Origin: Diploptera punctata
Taxonomy: Eukaryota; Arthropoda; Insecta; Blattodea; Blaberidae
Direction: 5' to 3'
Length of the DNA stretch: 64,000 bases
NCBI GenBank assembly: GCA_030220185.1
Contig: JASPKZ010007283.1
Location: forward strand, 496,001-560,000
Shown: positions 1-10,795 of the stretch, one piece after another
How positions within the stretch are numbered: position 1 is the stretch's first letter
Layout: every line of letters starts with the position of its first letter
Program-made: the position numbers and the translations under genes
Notes under the pieces: model-generated
Seen by the model: only the letters and a program-made list of their open reading frames with translations
What the model was told of the DNA's origin: nothing
The model's database searches: none

Positions 1-480
1 TAATTCAATTGAATGATTCCAAAATACCCATTCCCAAAACTAATGGAAACCCTATTTTCTTACCCAATCTTTTGTAATATTCCTAGTTCTATCAGGGCCA
101 TATTATATGAGATGTTTTCAACTACTTATCCTAATGTGTTTGGGTTATATAAGTTTTCGTAAGAGTGTCCCATTAGGTTGAAACTAACAAAGTTATTTGT
201 GATATTACATAAGATTTCTTAAGTGTGTCCTCATAGACTGAAAAATATATCGATGTGAAATCATTCCTAAGCTATTTTATTATAATTTTTACCCTAGTTT
301 TTTATTTATAAAACACTTGTGTGTATTTTGATTGGGACTTCAATCCGCATATTAAGGGTGATTATTTATTCCTATCTTTTGGTATAATAAAGAAGTATCT
401 TGTGTATATGCTTCATCTGTTTTTATAGAATTTTATTATTATGGCAGTTAGGCCCTAGTGTAGGTGTAACACTTCACAAT
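1..480. other. Unassigned AT-rich flank
   Basis: No coding potential or known element was recognised. Two loosely similar stretches occur near 145-190 and 200-245 (each with a 'gtgtcc' and a 'tgaaa' block), so this may be the decayed 3' terminal region of the minus-strand PLE that follows, but I cannot prove it. Confidence 0.3.
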
Positions 481-484
481 ACCC

Positions 485-527
485 GTTTCAAATGTATAGT
501 ATTACTTCCATCTCCAGTCAAATTCCA
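485..527 (-). ncRNA. Decayed hammerhead-like core at the 3' end of PLE-A1
   Basis: On the minus strand CTGGAGA (527-521) is followed by T, a weak stem II region, GAAAC (489-485), two bases and GTA. The order and spacing match the hammerheads at the ends of the other PLE copies here, but the first core block departs from CTGANGA at position 6 and stem II hardly pairs. I regard it as a dead relic, called by homology of position with the PLE-B motif at 15735-15767. Confidence 0.35.
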
Positions 528-832
528 ACTGAGGTGAGATGTTAAAGCATTTTCTCCAACTCATTCATTAATGTAAATACCTCGTAGTGTTTCCTCCCAC
601 TGTAATTTTAATTAAAATCTATTTTTGTTCTTTTGAATGTAGATTTTTTCCCAAATAATGAGTTGTTTTGTATTTTCTAATTGTTTTAATAATTTAGTGT
701 TGCAATTTATATTGTGTTTTTTGGACCAAACATGAGCAGCAACTGCAGATTTTTCTATTTGCCCATTTTTAATATTTCTTATGTGTTCCTTGGTACTAAT
801 TTTCAGGTTTCTTTTTGTTTTTCCAATATATA

Positions 833-2158
833 CAGGGTGGACCGCTCGAATGGACCTAATTTCAATTGCTTGTTACTGGCAAACGGTTGAAGATAGAAAC
901 TTAAAACAACGTTCATATTACAGAAAAACTCACCAAGTTTTGATATCCAGATCACCACATCTCTATATGAGCCCCAGCAGTCACTGTGACGATATCAAAG
1001 CGATGAACAATTTCTTGCCAAGTACGTTGGAGTATGTCTTCTGGAATGTTCTCAATAGCCTCTATGATGCGCTCACGAAGATCACGAAGGTCTTTGACTG
1101 GGGTGGTGTAAACTTTATCTTTGACATAGCCCCAGAGAAAGAAATCCAGTGGTGTTAAATCGGGAGATCTCGGGGGCCACGCGATTGGTCCTCCCCTACC
1201 AATCCAACGGCCAGGGAAAATGTTGTCCAAAGTCGTACGAACTTCATTGGACCAGTGGGGAGGAGCACCATCTTGCTGGAAAACGATGTTAGGCTGCAGT
1301 TGTTCAATTTGTGGAAAGAAGAACTGCTCCAGCATGTCAAGATATGTGGTACCACGAACAGTTTTCTCGGCGAAGAAAAACGGTCCAATGACCTTATTAT
1401 GTGACAAACTGCACCAAACATTCATCTTCGGACTATCACGAACATGCTCTTGAATAGCGTGAGGATTCTCCGATCCCCAGATCCGCACATTATGCCGGTT
1501 TACCTTGCCTGACAAATGGAAAGTGGCTTCGTCCGAGAAGAAAATCTTGGTCATGAAGTCAGGATCAGCGCCGAGACGGTCCAGCATCGTATTGGCGAAT
1601 TCCAATCGTTTCGGCATGTCATTCGGCGCCAGACGTTGCACTAACTGCACTTTATATGCGTGCAGTTTGAGGCGTTTGTGGACAATCCGTTGTAATGTCG
1701 ATTTTGGTATTTGAAGTTCCCGCGAAGCTCTTCTTAATGACTTCCGGGGGCTTCGCTCAAATGCGGCTTGAACATTTGCTACCATTTCATCGGATGCTCT
1801 GCGACCACCACCATGCTTCTTCAACACAGATCCTGTAGCTAATAATGTATCACGCCACTTCTTTATGCTTCTAGCAGTTGGAGCATCACGGTTAAACACA
1901 CGCTGGAACTCCCTTTGAACTCTAATGATTGATTTAAACTCCGCATACCACAAAACAGCTTGCGCTTTCATCTGCGGAGTTGCCATTTTCACAAACAATT
2001 AAATCTAAGAACGAGAAACGTATCTTTGTGCCATCTACCGACAGGATTCGAAACTTGGTGAGTTTTTCTGTACTATGAACGTTGTTTTAAGTTTCTATCT
2101 TGAACCGTTTGCCAGTAACAAGCAATTGAAATTAGGTCCATTCGAGCGGTCCACCCTG
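833..2158 (-). mobile_element. Full-length mariner/Tc1-type transposon 1
   Basis: A 1326-bp element flanked by TA on both sides (831-832, 2159-2160), the target duplication of the IS630-Tc1-mariner superfamily. Its inverted repeats are 108 bp (833-940 and 2051-2158), start CAGGGTGGACCGC and differ at about two positions. One uninterrupted transposase gene fills the interior. The insertion lies in the GIY-YIG coding region of PLE-A1, splitting the 'IYIGKT' codons. Near-identical TIRs plus an open frame indicate a fairly recent insertion. Confidence 0.93.
952..1998 (-). CDS. Mariner/Tc1-type transposase (DDD, 348 aa)
   Basis: Cut-and-paste transposase. Two helix-turn-helix-like segments occupy roughly residues 10-120 (AVLWYAEFKSI..., then RRASRELQIPKSTLQRIVHK). 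The catalytic domain shows the three acidic blocks: FFSDEATFHLSG, FQQDGAPPHW and PPRSPDLTPLDFFLWG. I count 36 residues between the second and third aspartates, so this is a DD36D spacing, not the 34 of classic mariner. Length is normal for the superfamily. The frame opens with MFVKMATPQ; the Met at residue 5 is an equally good start. No promoter is visible beyond the TIR. The uninterrupted frame suggests it could encode active protein; expression cannot be judged from sequence. Confidence 0.9.
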   Translation of the reverse strand: MFVKMATPQMKAQAVLWYAEFKSIIRVQREFQRVFNRDAPTARSIKKWRDTLLATGSVLKKHGGGRRASDEMVANVQAAFERSPRKSLRRASRELQIPKSTLQRIVHKRLKLHAYKVQLVQRLAPNDMPKRLEFANTMLDRLGADPDFMTKIFFSDEATFHLSGKVNRHNVRIWGSENPHAIQEHVRDSPKMNVWCSLSHNKVIGPFFFAEKTVRGTTYLDMLEQFFFPQIEQLQPNIVFQQDGAPPHWSNEVRTTLDNIFPGRWIGRGGPIAWPPRSPDLTPLDFFLWGYVKDKVYTTPVKDLRDLRERIIEAIENIPEDILQRTWQEIVHRFDIVTVTAGAHIEMW

Positions 2159-2671
2159 TATATTATCACAACCAGAACATTCTATTTGATATATTCCTGA
2201 TTTTTTACTTTGATCAATTTTTTTTCATTTTTGTTGGTTTTTATTTGTTTATTTAAACTGTAATTATTTTTTGTTCCTAATTTAGTATTAAATTTGTCAA
2301 ATATCTACTGGAATTTATTGTGTGCTCAAGGGTGACATCTGAATTTCCTGTATTTTTTTATTGGTGATTTTTCTTTTTCAAGAGTGCTTTTTTGATCATT
2401 TTTTGTTTTTTAATACTTTTGTATTTTTTTTTGTGTACCTTTTTCTTCAAACCTGTTTTCTCTGGCTACTTTGATTATGTGTTTTTTCTCTATTTTGAAA
2501 CTTCTTTGCTTAAGGGTAAGTTTACCAATCTGTGAGTTAAACTATTGAAGGTGCCAATTTATGTCCAATGGGGTTAAACCCTGTTGATTTTATAAACTTT
2601 TCCGTATGTATTTCTTTCCTATAAATCCCTAATTCAATTTTTCTTTTTTTTTCTTTATTTCTAAACAATTT

Positions 2672-3017
2672 CCGATTGAGGGTCTTTCCACTTTTCAGCG
2701 GTTGCCCTTTTACCAGCCGGCTGCTGGCCCTTCACATCCACATGTGTCAATCACAGAGGTAGATGATCAACAGCCAGTGTAGGGGTGACATGTGGTTAGC
2801 ATGTCGAGTCCCCCAGCCGTTATAGCTGGTTCCTCAACCTGGAGCCGCTACTTATTGTAGCTACCCAATTGCCTCACGATGCTGGGTGGGCACCGGTCCC
2901 ATACTGGCCGAAATACCATGAGAAAATTTCTTCCCCCATGGAGACTCGAACCAGTGCAAGTCCCGTAGCTCTGCGCCAAGGCTTTCTACCTTAACCGCTC
3001 GGCTACGGCGCGGGACT
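2672..3017 (-). mobile_element. SINE-1, tRNA-derived, copy 1
   Basis: A 346-bp insertion bounded by a perfect 14-bp direct repeat (2658-2671 and 3018-3031, TTTCTAAACAATTT). On the minus strand its head is tRNA-like, with an A box (TAGCCGAGCGGTTAAGG) and a B box (GGTTCGAGTCT). The tail is a non-tRNA body. It is nested in PLE-A1, and a diverged copy in the same orientation lies at 17900-18218. Confidence 0.87.
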
Positions 3018-5276
3018 TTTCTAAACAATTTAAGATCCAAAAAAGGTGTTTGTTTTCTTGTGTTTCTATGGTAAATTTAATGTTTGTACTCTGTAAATGT
3101 AATAGTTTTATGGAATTTTCTATATGTTTTTCTTTCACTGTACAAATTATATCATCTACATATCTGCACCAAAATTTAAACATTGTGTAATGTGCTTTTG
3201 TGATTTTACATTAAAAATCGCTCATAAATAATTTTTCCGGGAAAGTAGATAATGGGTTTCCAGTTGAAAGCCCTGTTTTTTTTGTCTATAGAAACACCCG
3301 TTGAATGTGAAGAACATTTTTGGTCTATACATAATTCAGATAATTTCACATAGTCTTCTCTGCTTCCTCTATCTATATTGTTTTTATTTAACCAGTTGTT
3401 TAATATCTCCAAAGTTTTGTTTTTTTTGGTACATTTGAGAATTATTAAACGACATCAAAGGAGACTAATCTGTCTGTAGGTACGATTTTCACCTTTTCTA
3501 ATTTATTAACTAATTCTAATGAATTTTCAATCTGTAGACTTTCAAAATTATTAATTCTTCTAAATTCATTATTAAGTCATTTTGAAATTTTGTAGGTTGG
3601 TGATCCAATATTGTTAATTATTGACCTCATTTTGTTTTTAGGTTTGTGAATTTTGGGGACTCCATGAATATTTGGATTTTTCGGGTTGCTCACTAATCTA
3701 AATTTTTCTTTTTCGGTTAGAATTTTATCATTTTTAAGACAGGTTTATACTTTTTTAATGGTTTTGGGTATGGATCAGACTTAATTTTTTCATACTCTTC
3801 TTCTTTCAAAAGATCTTCCATTGTTTTTTGATAATCATCTTTATCTAAAATTATAATTTGGTTACCCTTATGTGATTTGGTGTGCACTACATTTTTGTTA
3901 TTGATTCCTTTGAGTATTTTTTACATTTTTTCTTGCAGATTGGGTTTTTATTTGTATTCTTTATTTTATCCAAAACATCTTTACATTTTTTCCTAATGAT
4001 AATTTTTTCCTCTGGGACTAACCCTTCTATCGAATTTTCAATGACTGCTATGTATTCTTCTCTTCTGTTTGAATAATCTACAGCTATTTTTCAGACCCTT
4101 TTCTAACAATTGTGTTTCTTCATGGTTAAAGGTTGCACTTGACAAATTTTTAACATCATTTCTGGTAAAATCCATTATTTCTTCATTTTCAAATTTTTTC
4201 TTTTGTTTGGTTACAGTTGGTATAATATTCCTTTTCCTTTCCTTCGGTTTATTTGTCAAATTTCTTATTTTTTTCTTGTGTTTATCAATTTTATTTTTCA
4301 TGGTTAAATTCAGTTTGGTGAAAAAATTCTTTTCTATGTTTTCCCATATAATGTTACCTAATATATTTGATAGTTTAATATACAACAAATATATTTCAAT
4401 ATCCAAGTTGTTGATTGCTTTGTAGTGTTTGTTCCTTCAAGCTTAAATGATTAGTTTTCTAAAATTTTTTGTTGCTTGTTATTATTGTTTTTTCTATTGG
4501 TTTTTCTAATGAATATGGGGACCACTCCTAATATTAAACATTGGTCTGCTAATTTTTTTAATTTCTTCTCTTTTAATTTTAAAAAAACTTTTTAATTTCT
4601 ACTTTAGTTTTTGAAAAATGGTTATTATAGTTATTAAATTTGGAGGACGCCATCTTATTATTCGTTACTTATATAAGTACAACATAAAAACTTCTGTTTT
4701 CTTTCCTTCCTTATAACTTAAGTGGTTGTATCATATCGTTTACTTTAGGAAGTAATATTTAAAATAGAAAAGTATAAAAAAACAAAATATTATCAACAAA
4801 AGCATTCTTCAAAAAGAAAAACCACCTATAAAAAATACAGGAAATTCGTACATCACCCTTGGGCACACAATAATTTTCAGAAGATATTTCACAAATTTAA
4901 TATTAAATTGGCAACAAAAAATGATCACAGTTCAAATAAGCTAATAAAAACCAACAAAAATTAAAAGAATTGATCAAAGTAAAAATCAGGAATCTGTCAA
5001 TTAGAATGTACTGGTTGTGATAAGATATATGTCGAAACAACAAAAATTACAACCAATTAACACACAAGGAATATTAAAAATGGGGAAGTAGAAAAATCTG
5101 CAGTTGCTGCTCATGTCTGGTCCGAAAAACACAATATAAATTCAAACACTAAATTATTAAAACAATTAGAAAATACAAAATAACTCACTATTTGGGAAAA
5201 AATCTACATTCAGAAGAACAAAAATAGAGTAATGAATATTTAATTTTAGGAAGTTATATTTTGAGGTTATTTTAAT

Positions 5277-5444
5277 TATATTATTTTTGGTCTGGACATC
5301 TTACCTCAATATTAATGTTGATTTGTTCTTGGACATGTTTCAAAACAATTCTGTTTTATCGTCAGCTTTCCCAGCTTTTGAAACATGTCCAAGAACAAAT
5401 CAACATTAATATTGAGGTAAGATGTCCAGACCAAAAATAATATA
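5277..5444. repeat. Perfect 69-bp inverted repeat with 30-nt loop
   Basis: Arms 5277-5345 and 5376-5444 are exact reverse complements; the loop is 5346-5375. The arms hold the sequence that follows a hammerhead cleavage site, and the minus-strand hammerhead at 5332-5365 spans the loop. A similar post-ribozyme sequence recurs at 5605-5640. The structure looks like two inverted PLE ends joined at the ribozyme. Confidence 0.95.
5332..5365 (-). ncRNA. Hammerhead ribozyme core, canonical (PLE-A)
   Basis: Minus strand, in order: CTGACGA (5365-5359, fits CUGANGA), an extra T (5358), stem II AAAACA/TGTTTT (six pairs, loop GAAT), GAAAC (5341-5337), loop AT, then GTC (5334-5332) as the cleavage triplet. 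Stem III is only the AC/GT pair of pairs, and the string ACATGT is self-complementary. I see no good stem I: the 5' side has passed into the palindrome loop, so the rearrangement may have removed it. Confidence 0.65.
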
Positions 5445-5568
5445 AGAGTAATGAATTTTGAAATTCCTGCTGAACGTGACCTAGATTTGAGGTTCTTCAG
5501 CCAGCCAGAGGAGGGAACTGATATCGGCATCCAGAGTCCACAACATAAAATGCAACAGTCTGGACAAG

Positions 5569-5604
5569 CTAATGATGATATAGAAGATTATATCGAAACA
5601 TGTT
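5569..5604 (+). ncRNA. Decayed hammerhead core at 3' end of PLE-A2
   Basis: CTAATGA (5569-5575, one change from CTGANGA), extra T, stem II GATATA/TATATC with loop GAAGAT, GAAAC (5595-5599), loop AT, GTT. Stem II and the stem III palindrome ACATGT are kept, while stem I barely pairs. It is homologous in position to the other PLE hammerheads. Confidence 0.45.
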
Positions 5605-5640
5605 TGAGAATAAATCAACAATAATTCGACGTAAGTTGTT

Positions 5641-7599
5641 TCCCAGTCTCAAAAAACTTGGCTAAATATACATTTTATTAATTTTTTCACATGTAATGTT
5701 CATGCTTATATTCAAAGTGTAAGGCTTGAAGAATTTAAGTTCCATTATATCATTTATGTAATACATTCTCTCATATTTTGTAGTCATTGTATACATTATT
5801 TTGCTTATGAAGACTGTTCACGGGAAATGTGACCCCAAGGACTCCCAGTCGCTTTCGCTTGCATTCTACTCCTGTGCATGTGTTTGACAATCCCCTCCCA
5901 CTCCCCTGAATACATCAAGTGCTTCTGTAGAAGCAATTAGACTGGGAAGCTCTGGGAGTGAGAGTAAAAGTGTACCTGACCTGGTCTAATCATAATGCTC
6001 TTAAGTTAAATATTGTCATGAGGTCTGGCAGTTATCATATCACTTCACAAGATGTACAGTGAAACACATGAGCCTCTTCCTTCAATCTCATACTCTGTTG
6101 TGAGACGCAACCACGGACCTAGTTCATATGCTGTGGGACAGGTAATGCTATGGCTGTTCTAGCACAAATTATAGTGTATGAATCTTGGAATATCATTTAA
6201 CAGTAACGTGTTCTACACAAAATGGATAAATATAGAGGTAGAGTGAGTTTTTTTTGTTAGATATATTTCAGACCAATGTGAACTGTAGCGTTTTTTCAAA
6301 GTTATAACCATAATTTAAATCTATCTTCCGATGTTATATATTATATATTGTTACGGCTCAGGTGGTAGCAAGGCCTGGGTTAAATACCTGGCAGTTTGAA
6401 ACTTTTAATTTTTCTCCTTCTTCATCTTCATGAAATTAGGACTTTTGATCTGTTTTCACATCAAGTGGGATTTAATTAAATTAATTTAATTGCAAAAATT
6501 TCAATCTTGGTGCCAGGAGAGGTGGTATTACACACTTTTTAATCATCCCATTGTACTCCAGATTCCCGCATTAAATGGCATAACTCTCCACGTGTTGAGA
6601 AGGCATGTGGTGCTGTTGATAGTAATTCATTTGATGTTAAGCCTGGTTGTGCTTTAGAATAGGAATAGGAATAGGCTATGTGCCACACCTTCTCCCTTAT
6701 CTTGAATATCATCCCTCATACAACACATTTTGCACTACACAAGCAAATAAATATACATATAAATTGAAAATAGACCACATTAATTCCATCTATCTGCCAA
6801 GTGCAGAGCTCGAAGCACGTAAAGTGCAGTAGGAGGCATTAAAACACACACATTTTTTCTCATCTCAAATTTTCATTAATATAAGGTATTTTCCATTTAT
6901 TTCTAATTAATAAAAGAGGAACTATATCATATAAAAATATACAACTGTCACAGTTATAAACATAAAAATTAGCTCTTTCTCTAGAATATATCCAAGCCAA
7001 TTAATATTAGATAGGCTTTCCAAATTGGTGATTTCATTCACTGATCTTCTTTCATCTCTTTGCGGAGACATGGGTGCTTCCCTAGTGAGAAGTTTCTTAA
7101 CTAGACAAATTTATTTATATGTTTTTATTACTCATTTCATACATCTCAATGATAAAATTTATTTGTGCTTATTTCCCTACAGATGTCATGAATGACATGT
7201 GGTTAGCATACCGATCCAAGTAGACAACTAAGGTATTGCATGGATAATGAAGGTCAGTAAAATTTGCTTGGAGGCCTCTTTTTCAGTCTTACAGACTATT
7301 TTACAAGCCTGAAAATATCCAGACTCGTGGTTTAAAGCCTCTCCCAGAGGACTTGTTCCTTGGATTCTTGCATCCTTAAAAATTCAATTTTTTTTTTTAA
7401 ATCTGTAACTCTTGTAATTAGAGGCAAGATACATAATTCCTAGACCACTGCAGCAGGGAAAGAATGAGCACTGATTTATTGCAACAGCTTACCTGGGCAA
7501 TGTAGTGACACAAAGAAACCAGGCATTGTTGAGTGCTACAGTTCTGCCTTATGTGCCATTAAATAATCCACTCACTTTAACTCTGGATTAACTATAAAA
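5641..7599. other. Unassigned region
   Basis: No gene recognised. A short tRNA-like string (GGCTCAGGTGGTAGC) at about 6355 may be a SINE scrap. The stretch near 7195-7225 resembles the 'tgacatgtggttagcat' part of SINE-1. About 45 bp near 7115-7160 recurs at 9745-9800, so an unidentified repeat is present. Confidence 0.3.
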
Positions 7600-7790
7600 A
7601 GATTCCATGCCGCCATTTCATTCTTCATTTGTGCCAAATGTTCTGCCCATTGCAGTAAGTGAAGACTAAACTGTTCCTATTACATTTGGGTTCTCTGATT
7701 TTGTAATTTTTCTATTCACCTGTTTATTCATTTCTCTGAAGTCCAAATATGCTCCTAAGCGCTTTGTACTAATAATTCTTCAAAACTTGT
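7600..7790 (-). mobile_element. LINE-1 fragment (decayed)
   Basis: Minus-strand relic of the same LINE family as 10796-11453. The segments 'cattcttcatttgtgcc' and 'gcccattgcagtaa' and the block around 7735-7785 align with it in order. Too decayed to read a protein. Confidence 0.6.
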
Positions 7791-8074
7791 AGGAACCAAC
7801 ACTACAAGGTAGTAATAACACCTCACTTCATATTTTGTCTTCTTCTTAGACCGGTTTTGGGGTAATTAATTCTCCATTCTCAATAAGTATTTTCTCAACT
7901 GTTATTCTGTTGTGGCAATTCATTGTTTCGTCCTACATCTGTTAGTAGATTAACTAACTTCCAAATCAAATAACATTCCCCAGGAATTTCTAAATTCATT
8001 AATTTCTCCTTTTTTTTTAAATATGTATTTTGGTTTCTGGAAAAAAAAAACTACATTAAAAAAAAAGAACAAAA

Positions 8075-8240
8075 TAATCAATTTTGAAATTCTTGGGAAT
8101 GTGATTTGATTTGGAGGTTCATATGTCTACCAACAGATGGAGGAGGAAACAGTGAATCACCACAACAGAACAACGGCTGAGAAAGTACTGAGGATGGAAA
8201 ATTAATTAGCCTGCTCTGAAACTAATTTAAGAAGAAGACA
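8075..8240 (+). mobile_element. PLE 3'-end fragment with relic hammerhead
   Basis: Reads 'NFEIPGNVI*FGGS' on plus, matching the C-terminal 'MNFETPANFDLIQRF' of PLE-B and 'MNFEIPAERDLDLRFF' of PLE-A2. It is followed at 8188-8222 by CTGAGGA (fits CUGANGA), T, and GAAAC. Stem II and the cleavage triplet are no longer clear. A dead 3' tip only. Confidence 0.55.
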
Positions 8241-8811
8241 AAAATGTATAATTAATATTAAAATAAACTCATAATCCTTTCTTCTATCATAAAATAAAAG
8301 AATATTACGCATCCATACTTGCACTGCATGTCATTAATTCAATCATTGTATTATTGTAGGATGTGTGCCCAACCTACAGGAAGATGAGAGAACTGGCGAT
8401 GCCCATTAAATCCAGGCGCTCATAATCATTGTATTGCATACAATGGATGCAACATGAACAAGTCTATAAGCACCTCTAATGTTTAATAGAGTCTAATGTT
8501 ATGACTTTGTAATTTGTTATAAGGTTTTGATAATTGCGACTTTTGTTAAATATACTTTTTTGAAATATTGTTTAAACGTATTTTCATAACATGAAAATTG
8601 TTTTGAATGCTTATGTTATGTTGGATTTCTTGATCCTTAGTTTCAATAATGAATTTAAACAATTTACAAATTGTTTAAACATGTAATGTACAAAAATTCT
8701 ATTCCACAGATAAATTTCATTTCTAACTCTTCATACTAAATTAACTCTATTTCGCTTCTGATAAAATTTCTTTTGAAAAATTACTGTCATGAGGGAGATT
8801 TGCTTATTATA

Positions 8812-8847
<36 letters not shown>

Positions 8848-9100
8848 TCTCAGATTTTATATCTCTAATATGATTTGTTTTCTTTAATGGATTACAGCAC
8901 TGAACTCTAAAAAAAACATTAGTTTTGATGTAGAAAAAAAACACACAATCATTCTTTGAGTTTGGTAGTTCCATTAATAATATATTTTTACTGAATTGAT
9001 AATTTAACATTAAAATAATAAAGCATTTTATTATTAGGCCTGAGAAAGAAAACAATATAAAATAAAATAATTCAGAATATACTCACTCAGCAAGAACTGT
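8241..9100. other. Unassigned AT-rich DNA with an (ATT)n tract
   Basis: No coding sequence recognised. A simple (TTA)n microsatellite of about 40 bp lies at 8807-8847. Confidence 0.4.
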
Positions 9101-9169
9101 AGTCACATCACTCCTAGAAAGCAAGTCTGTGCATGATTCAACTTGTTGTAACATGTATAAACATATTTG

Positions 9170-9355
9170 AAGAGAAAAATTATAGGCTCAGACTGGGGCC
9201 TTGAATCCAGGACCTTTGACTTTCTAGGCCAATACTCTACTGACTGAGCTACCTGAGCAAGTTCCAATCTAAACACAAATTTTTCTCTTATATACACTGT
9301 TAATTCCCATGCACCAAATGCTATGAAACCTTTGCTTCAAGCTTGCATATGGTGG
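9170..9355 (-). mobile_element. SINE-3, tRNA-derived, copy 1
   Basis: On minus, a tRNA-like block (A box TAGCTCAGTCAGTAGAG, B box GGATTCAAGGC, about 9185-9260) is preceded by about 100 bp that includes GTATATAAGAG, a TATA-like string. The same upstream block plus tRNA head occurs at 19135-19291, so the repeated unit includes sequence 5' of the tRNA part. The acceptor ends do not pair, so it is not a tRNA gene. Confidence 0.65.
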
Positions 9356-9405
9356 CATCTTTATTAAGAAGACATTTACCTCTGGGAATTTTACATTCCA
9401 TTGTA

Positions 9406-9708
9406 TGGGGACATGCCATAGCGTAGTGGTTAAGGCACTGTGCTACAAGCCTGAAGGTCGAGGGTTCAAGTCCCGGTGGGGTCAGGATTTTTAAACTGAC
9501 CCAAACCTTCTGGTGGCACTATGGTCCTGGGGTCGACTCAGCCTCTAACGAAAATGAGTACCAGATGCTTGTTCTGGGGGTAAAGGCGGTCGTCACGCAG
9601 GGCTGACAACCTGGCTGACATCAAGTGCCAATTATCCAGAAAAAGTGGGAGCCTTAACCTACTACTACCCCAAGGGCCTCCTGAGGCCTGTAGTGGGATC
9701 ACTTTACT
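9406..9708 (+). mobile_element. SINE-2, tRNA-derived
   Basis: A 303-bp element flanked by 17-bp direct repeats with two mismatches (9389-9405 and 9709-9725). The head has an A box (TAGCGTAGTGGTTAAGG) and B box (GGGTTCAAGTCCC); the body is G+C-richer than its surroundings and ends in a T-rich tail. Confidence 0.85.
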
Positions 9709-9725
9709 TTTTACATTACATTATA

Positions 9726-10200
9726 AAGCCAGTAGGCTTCTTTCAATGTTTTTATTATTCATTTCATACATCTCAATGATGGATAAATCATATTTGTGTA
9801 AACATATATACAAAAGATCAATACATTTTTTTGTAAATATCAGTACTGTACACCCAGTGAAAAAAAAGTCCCCACATGGGGATGCTGGTCTAGTGCAGAG
9901 CAGAAAGTGTTTAGTTTACATGCAGGTGGATTCCTCGAATACCATTGGCTAGTGATGACATGGTGACTGTTGTACTACACATAACAAATTAAATTAGTTG
10001 GAACAGATTCCTGTTATTGAGCAAGGTTTATTGTGTTAATTTAACTATTACACTCATATGACATCACACAAGTTTTAAATGTTATATTAGTTTTATATGT
10101 TATTTAATTATGCTCACAGCACTTTGCCAAAATATGTTTTCAAAGTGTACAGTACAACATAGTTGAATATATGTAGGCAATAACACTATGAGATTTACTT
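9726..10200. other. Unassigned AT-rich DNA
   Basis: No gene or element recognised apart from the 45-bp stretch shared with 7115-7160. Confidence 0.35.
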
Positions 10201-10382
10201 TAATTATATTTGAGTTGTGTGTTTTGACTCACCTCATATTTCTTGATTTTTATGCAGACCTGGTTTCATTGCTAACTGTCCTCCGATATTCTGAATGCTT
10301 CACAAGTTGTGATGAAACCAGATCTGCATAAAAATCAAGAAATGTAAGTCGAGTCAAAATACACTGAACTCAAATATAATTA
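10201..10382. repeat. Imperfect palindrome resembling joined PLE ends
   Basis: Arms 10201-10268 and 10312-10382 are inverted repeats of about 70 bp at roughly 90% identity, loop about 43 bp. Each arm starts with ATGAAACCAG (A/G) TC and continues with a block ('atgaggtgag' on minus) also found after the PLE-B hammerhead at about 15783. The loop has CGGAGGA on minus, one base from CUGANGA. The layout repeats that of 5277-5444 in a more decayed form. Confidence 0.7.
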
Positions 10383-10778
10383 AGTACAACCTAGACTCGC
10401 ATGGTGTTCATATCAGCCACATTCCTTCTTGGGATTTTCTTCCTCTGGGAGTACAGTACATATTACTTACAGGCATAATTTTTTGTTGTAAAATTTTAAA
10501 AATGTAAATTATTATTGTTAGTATTGTTAATATTTGGTTTTTATGAAAGTAAAGTTGGGATAATATGTATTGCCAGCAGCTTAAAATTCTGCATGATTTA
10601 ACCGTGTAGATACTCCTGCACATTGAAACTTCAAAACTTGTCTGATTAAAAATGTGATAATATCCTACTTATTTTCTTAACATTGAATTGATTATCACTT
10701 AATTCATGAAAACTGTCACTTTGATGTAATTGTAACTGTTTTACATTAAATTATTATAATAGGCTAATTTTATATTCT
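10383..10778. other. Unassigned AT-rich DNA
   Basis: Nothing recognised on either strand. Confidence 0.35.
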
Positions 10779-10795
10779 AAAGAAATTACTATTAC

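Larger units (their letters stand above)
612..4653 (-). pseudogene. Penelope-like element A1, decayed RT/GIY-YIG gene
   Basis: Minus-strand remains of a PLE polyprotein, read from an ATG at 4653 (MASSKF...) to a stop at 612-614. Recognisable blocks in order: the N-terminal 'NLSSATFNHEETQLLEKGLK' region (about 4095-4175); the RT entry motif PNIHGVPKIHKPKNKMR and IGSPT (about 3600-3680); the YVDD catalytic motif in 'WCRYVDDII' (about 3140-3175); and the GIY-YIG domain, split by the mariner at 831-2160, with GIYQ upstream and 'YIGKTKRN' plus 'KSAVAAHVWS.KH' downstream. PLE proteins reverse-transcribe at a target nicked by the GIY-YIG nuclease. Many frameshifts and stops make this copy dead. A SINE (2672-3017) is also nested in it. 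Family A is about as close to family B (14140-15770) as to its own partner at 4760. Confidence 0.85.
4760..5640 (+). pseudogene. Penelope-like element A2, 5'-truncated
   Basis: A plus-strand copy of the 3' third of a family A PLE. It starts in the linker before the GIY-YIG domain (homologous to the minus copy around 2330-2450) and continues through 'ECTGCDKIYVETTK' (YIG degraded), 'EKSAVAAHVWSEKHNINSNTKLLKQLENTK', 'WEKIYIQKNK' and the C-terminal 'MNFEIPAERDLDLRFF'. In-frame stops and indels show it is dead. It is head to head with PLE-A1, and a palindrome (5277-5444) has been introduced into its C-terminal codons, repeating the 'gagtaatgaa' block on either side. Confidence 0.8.
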
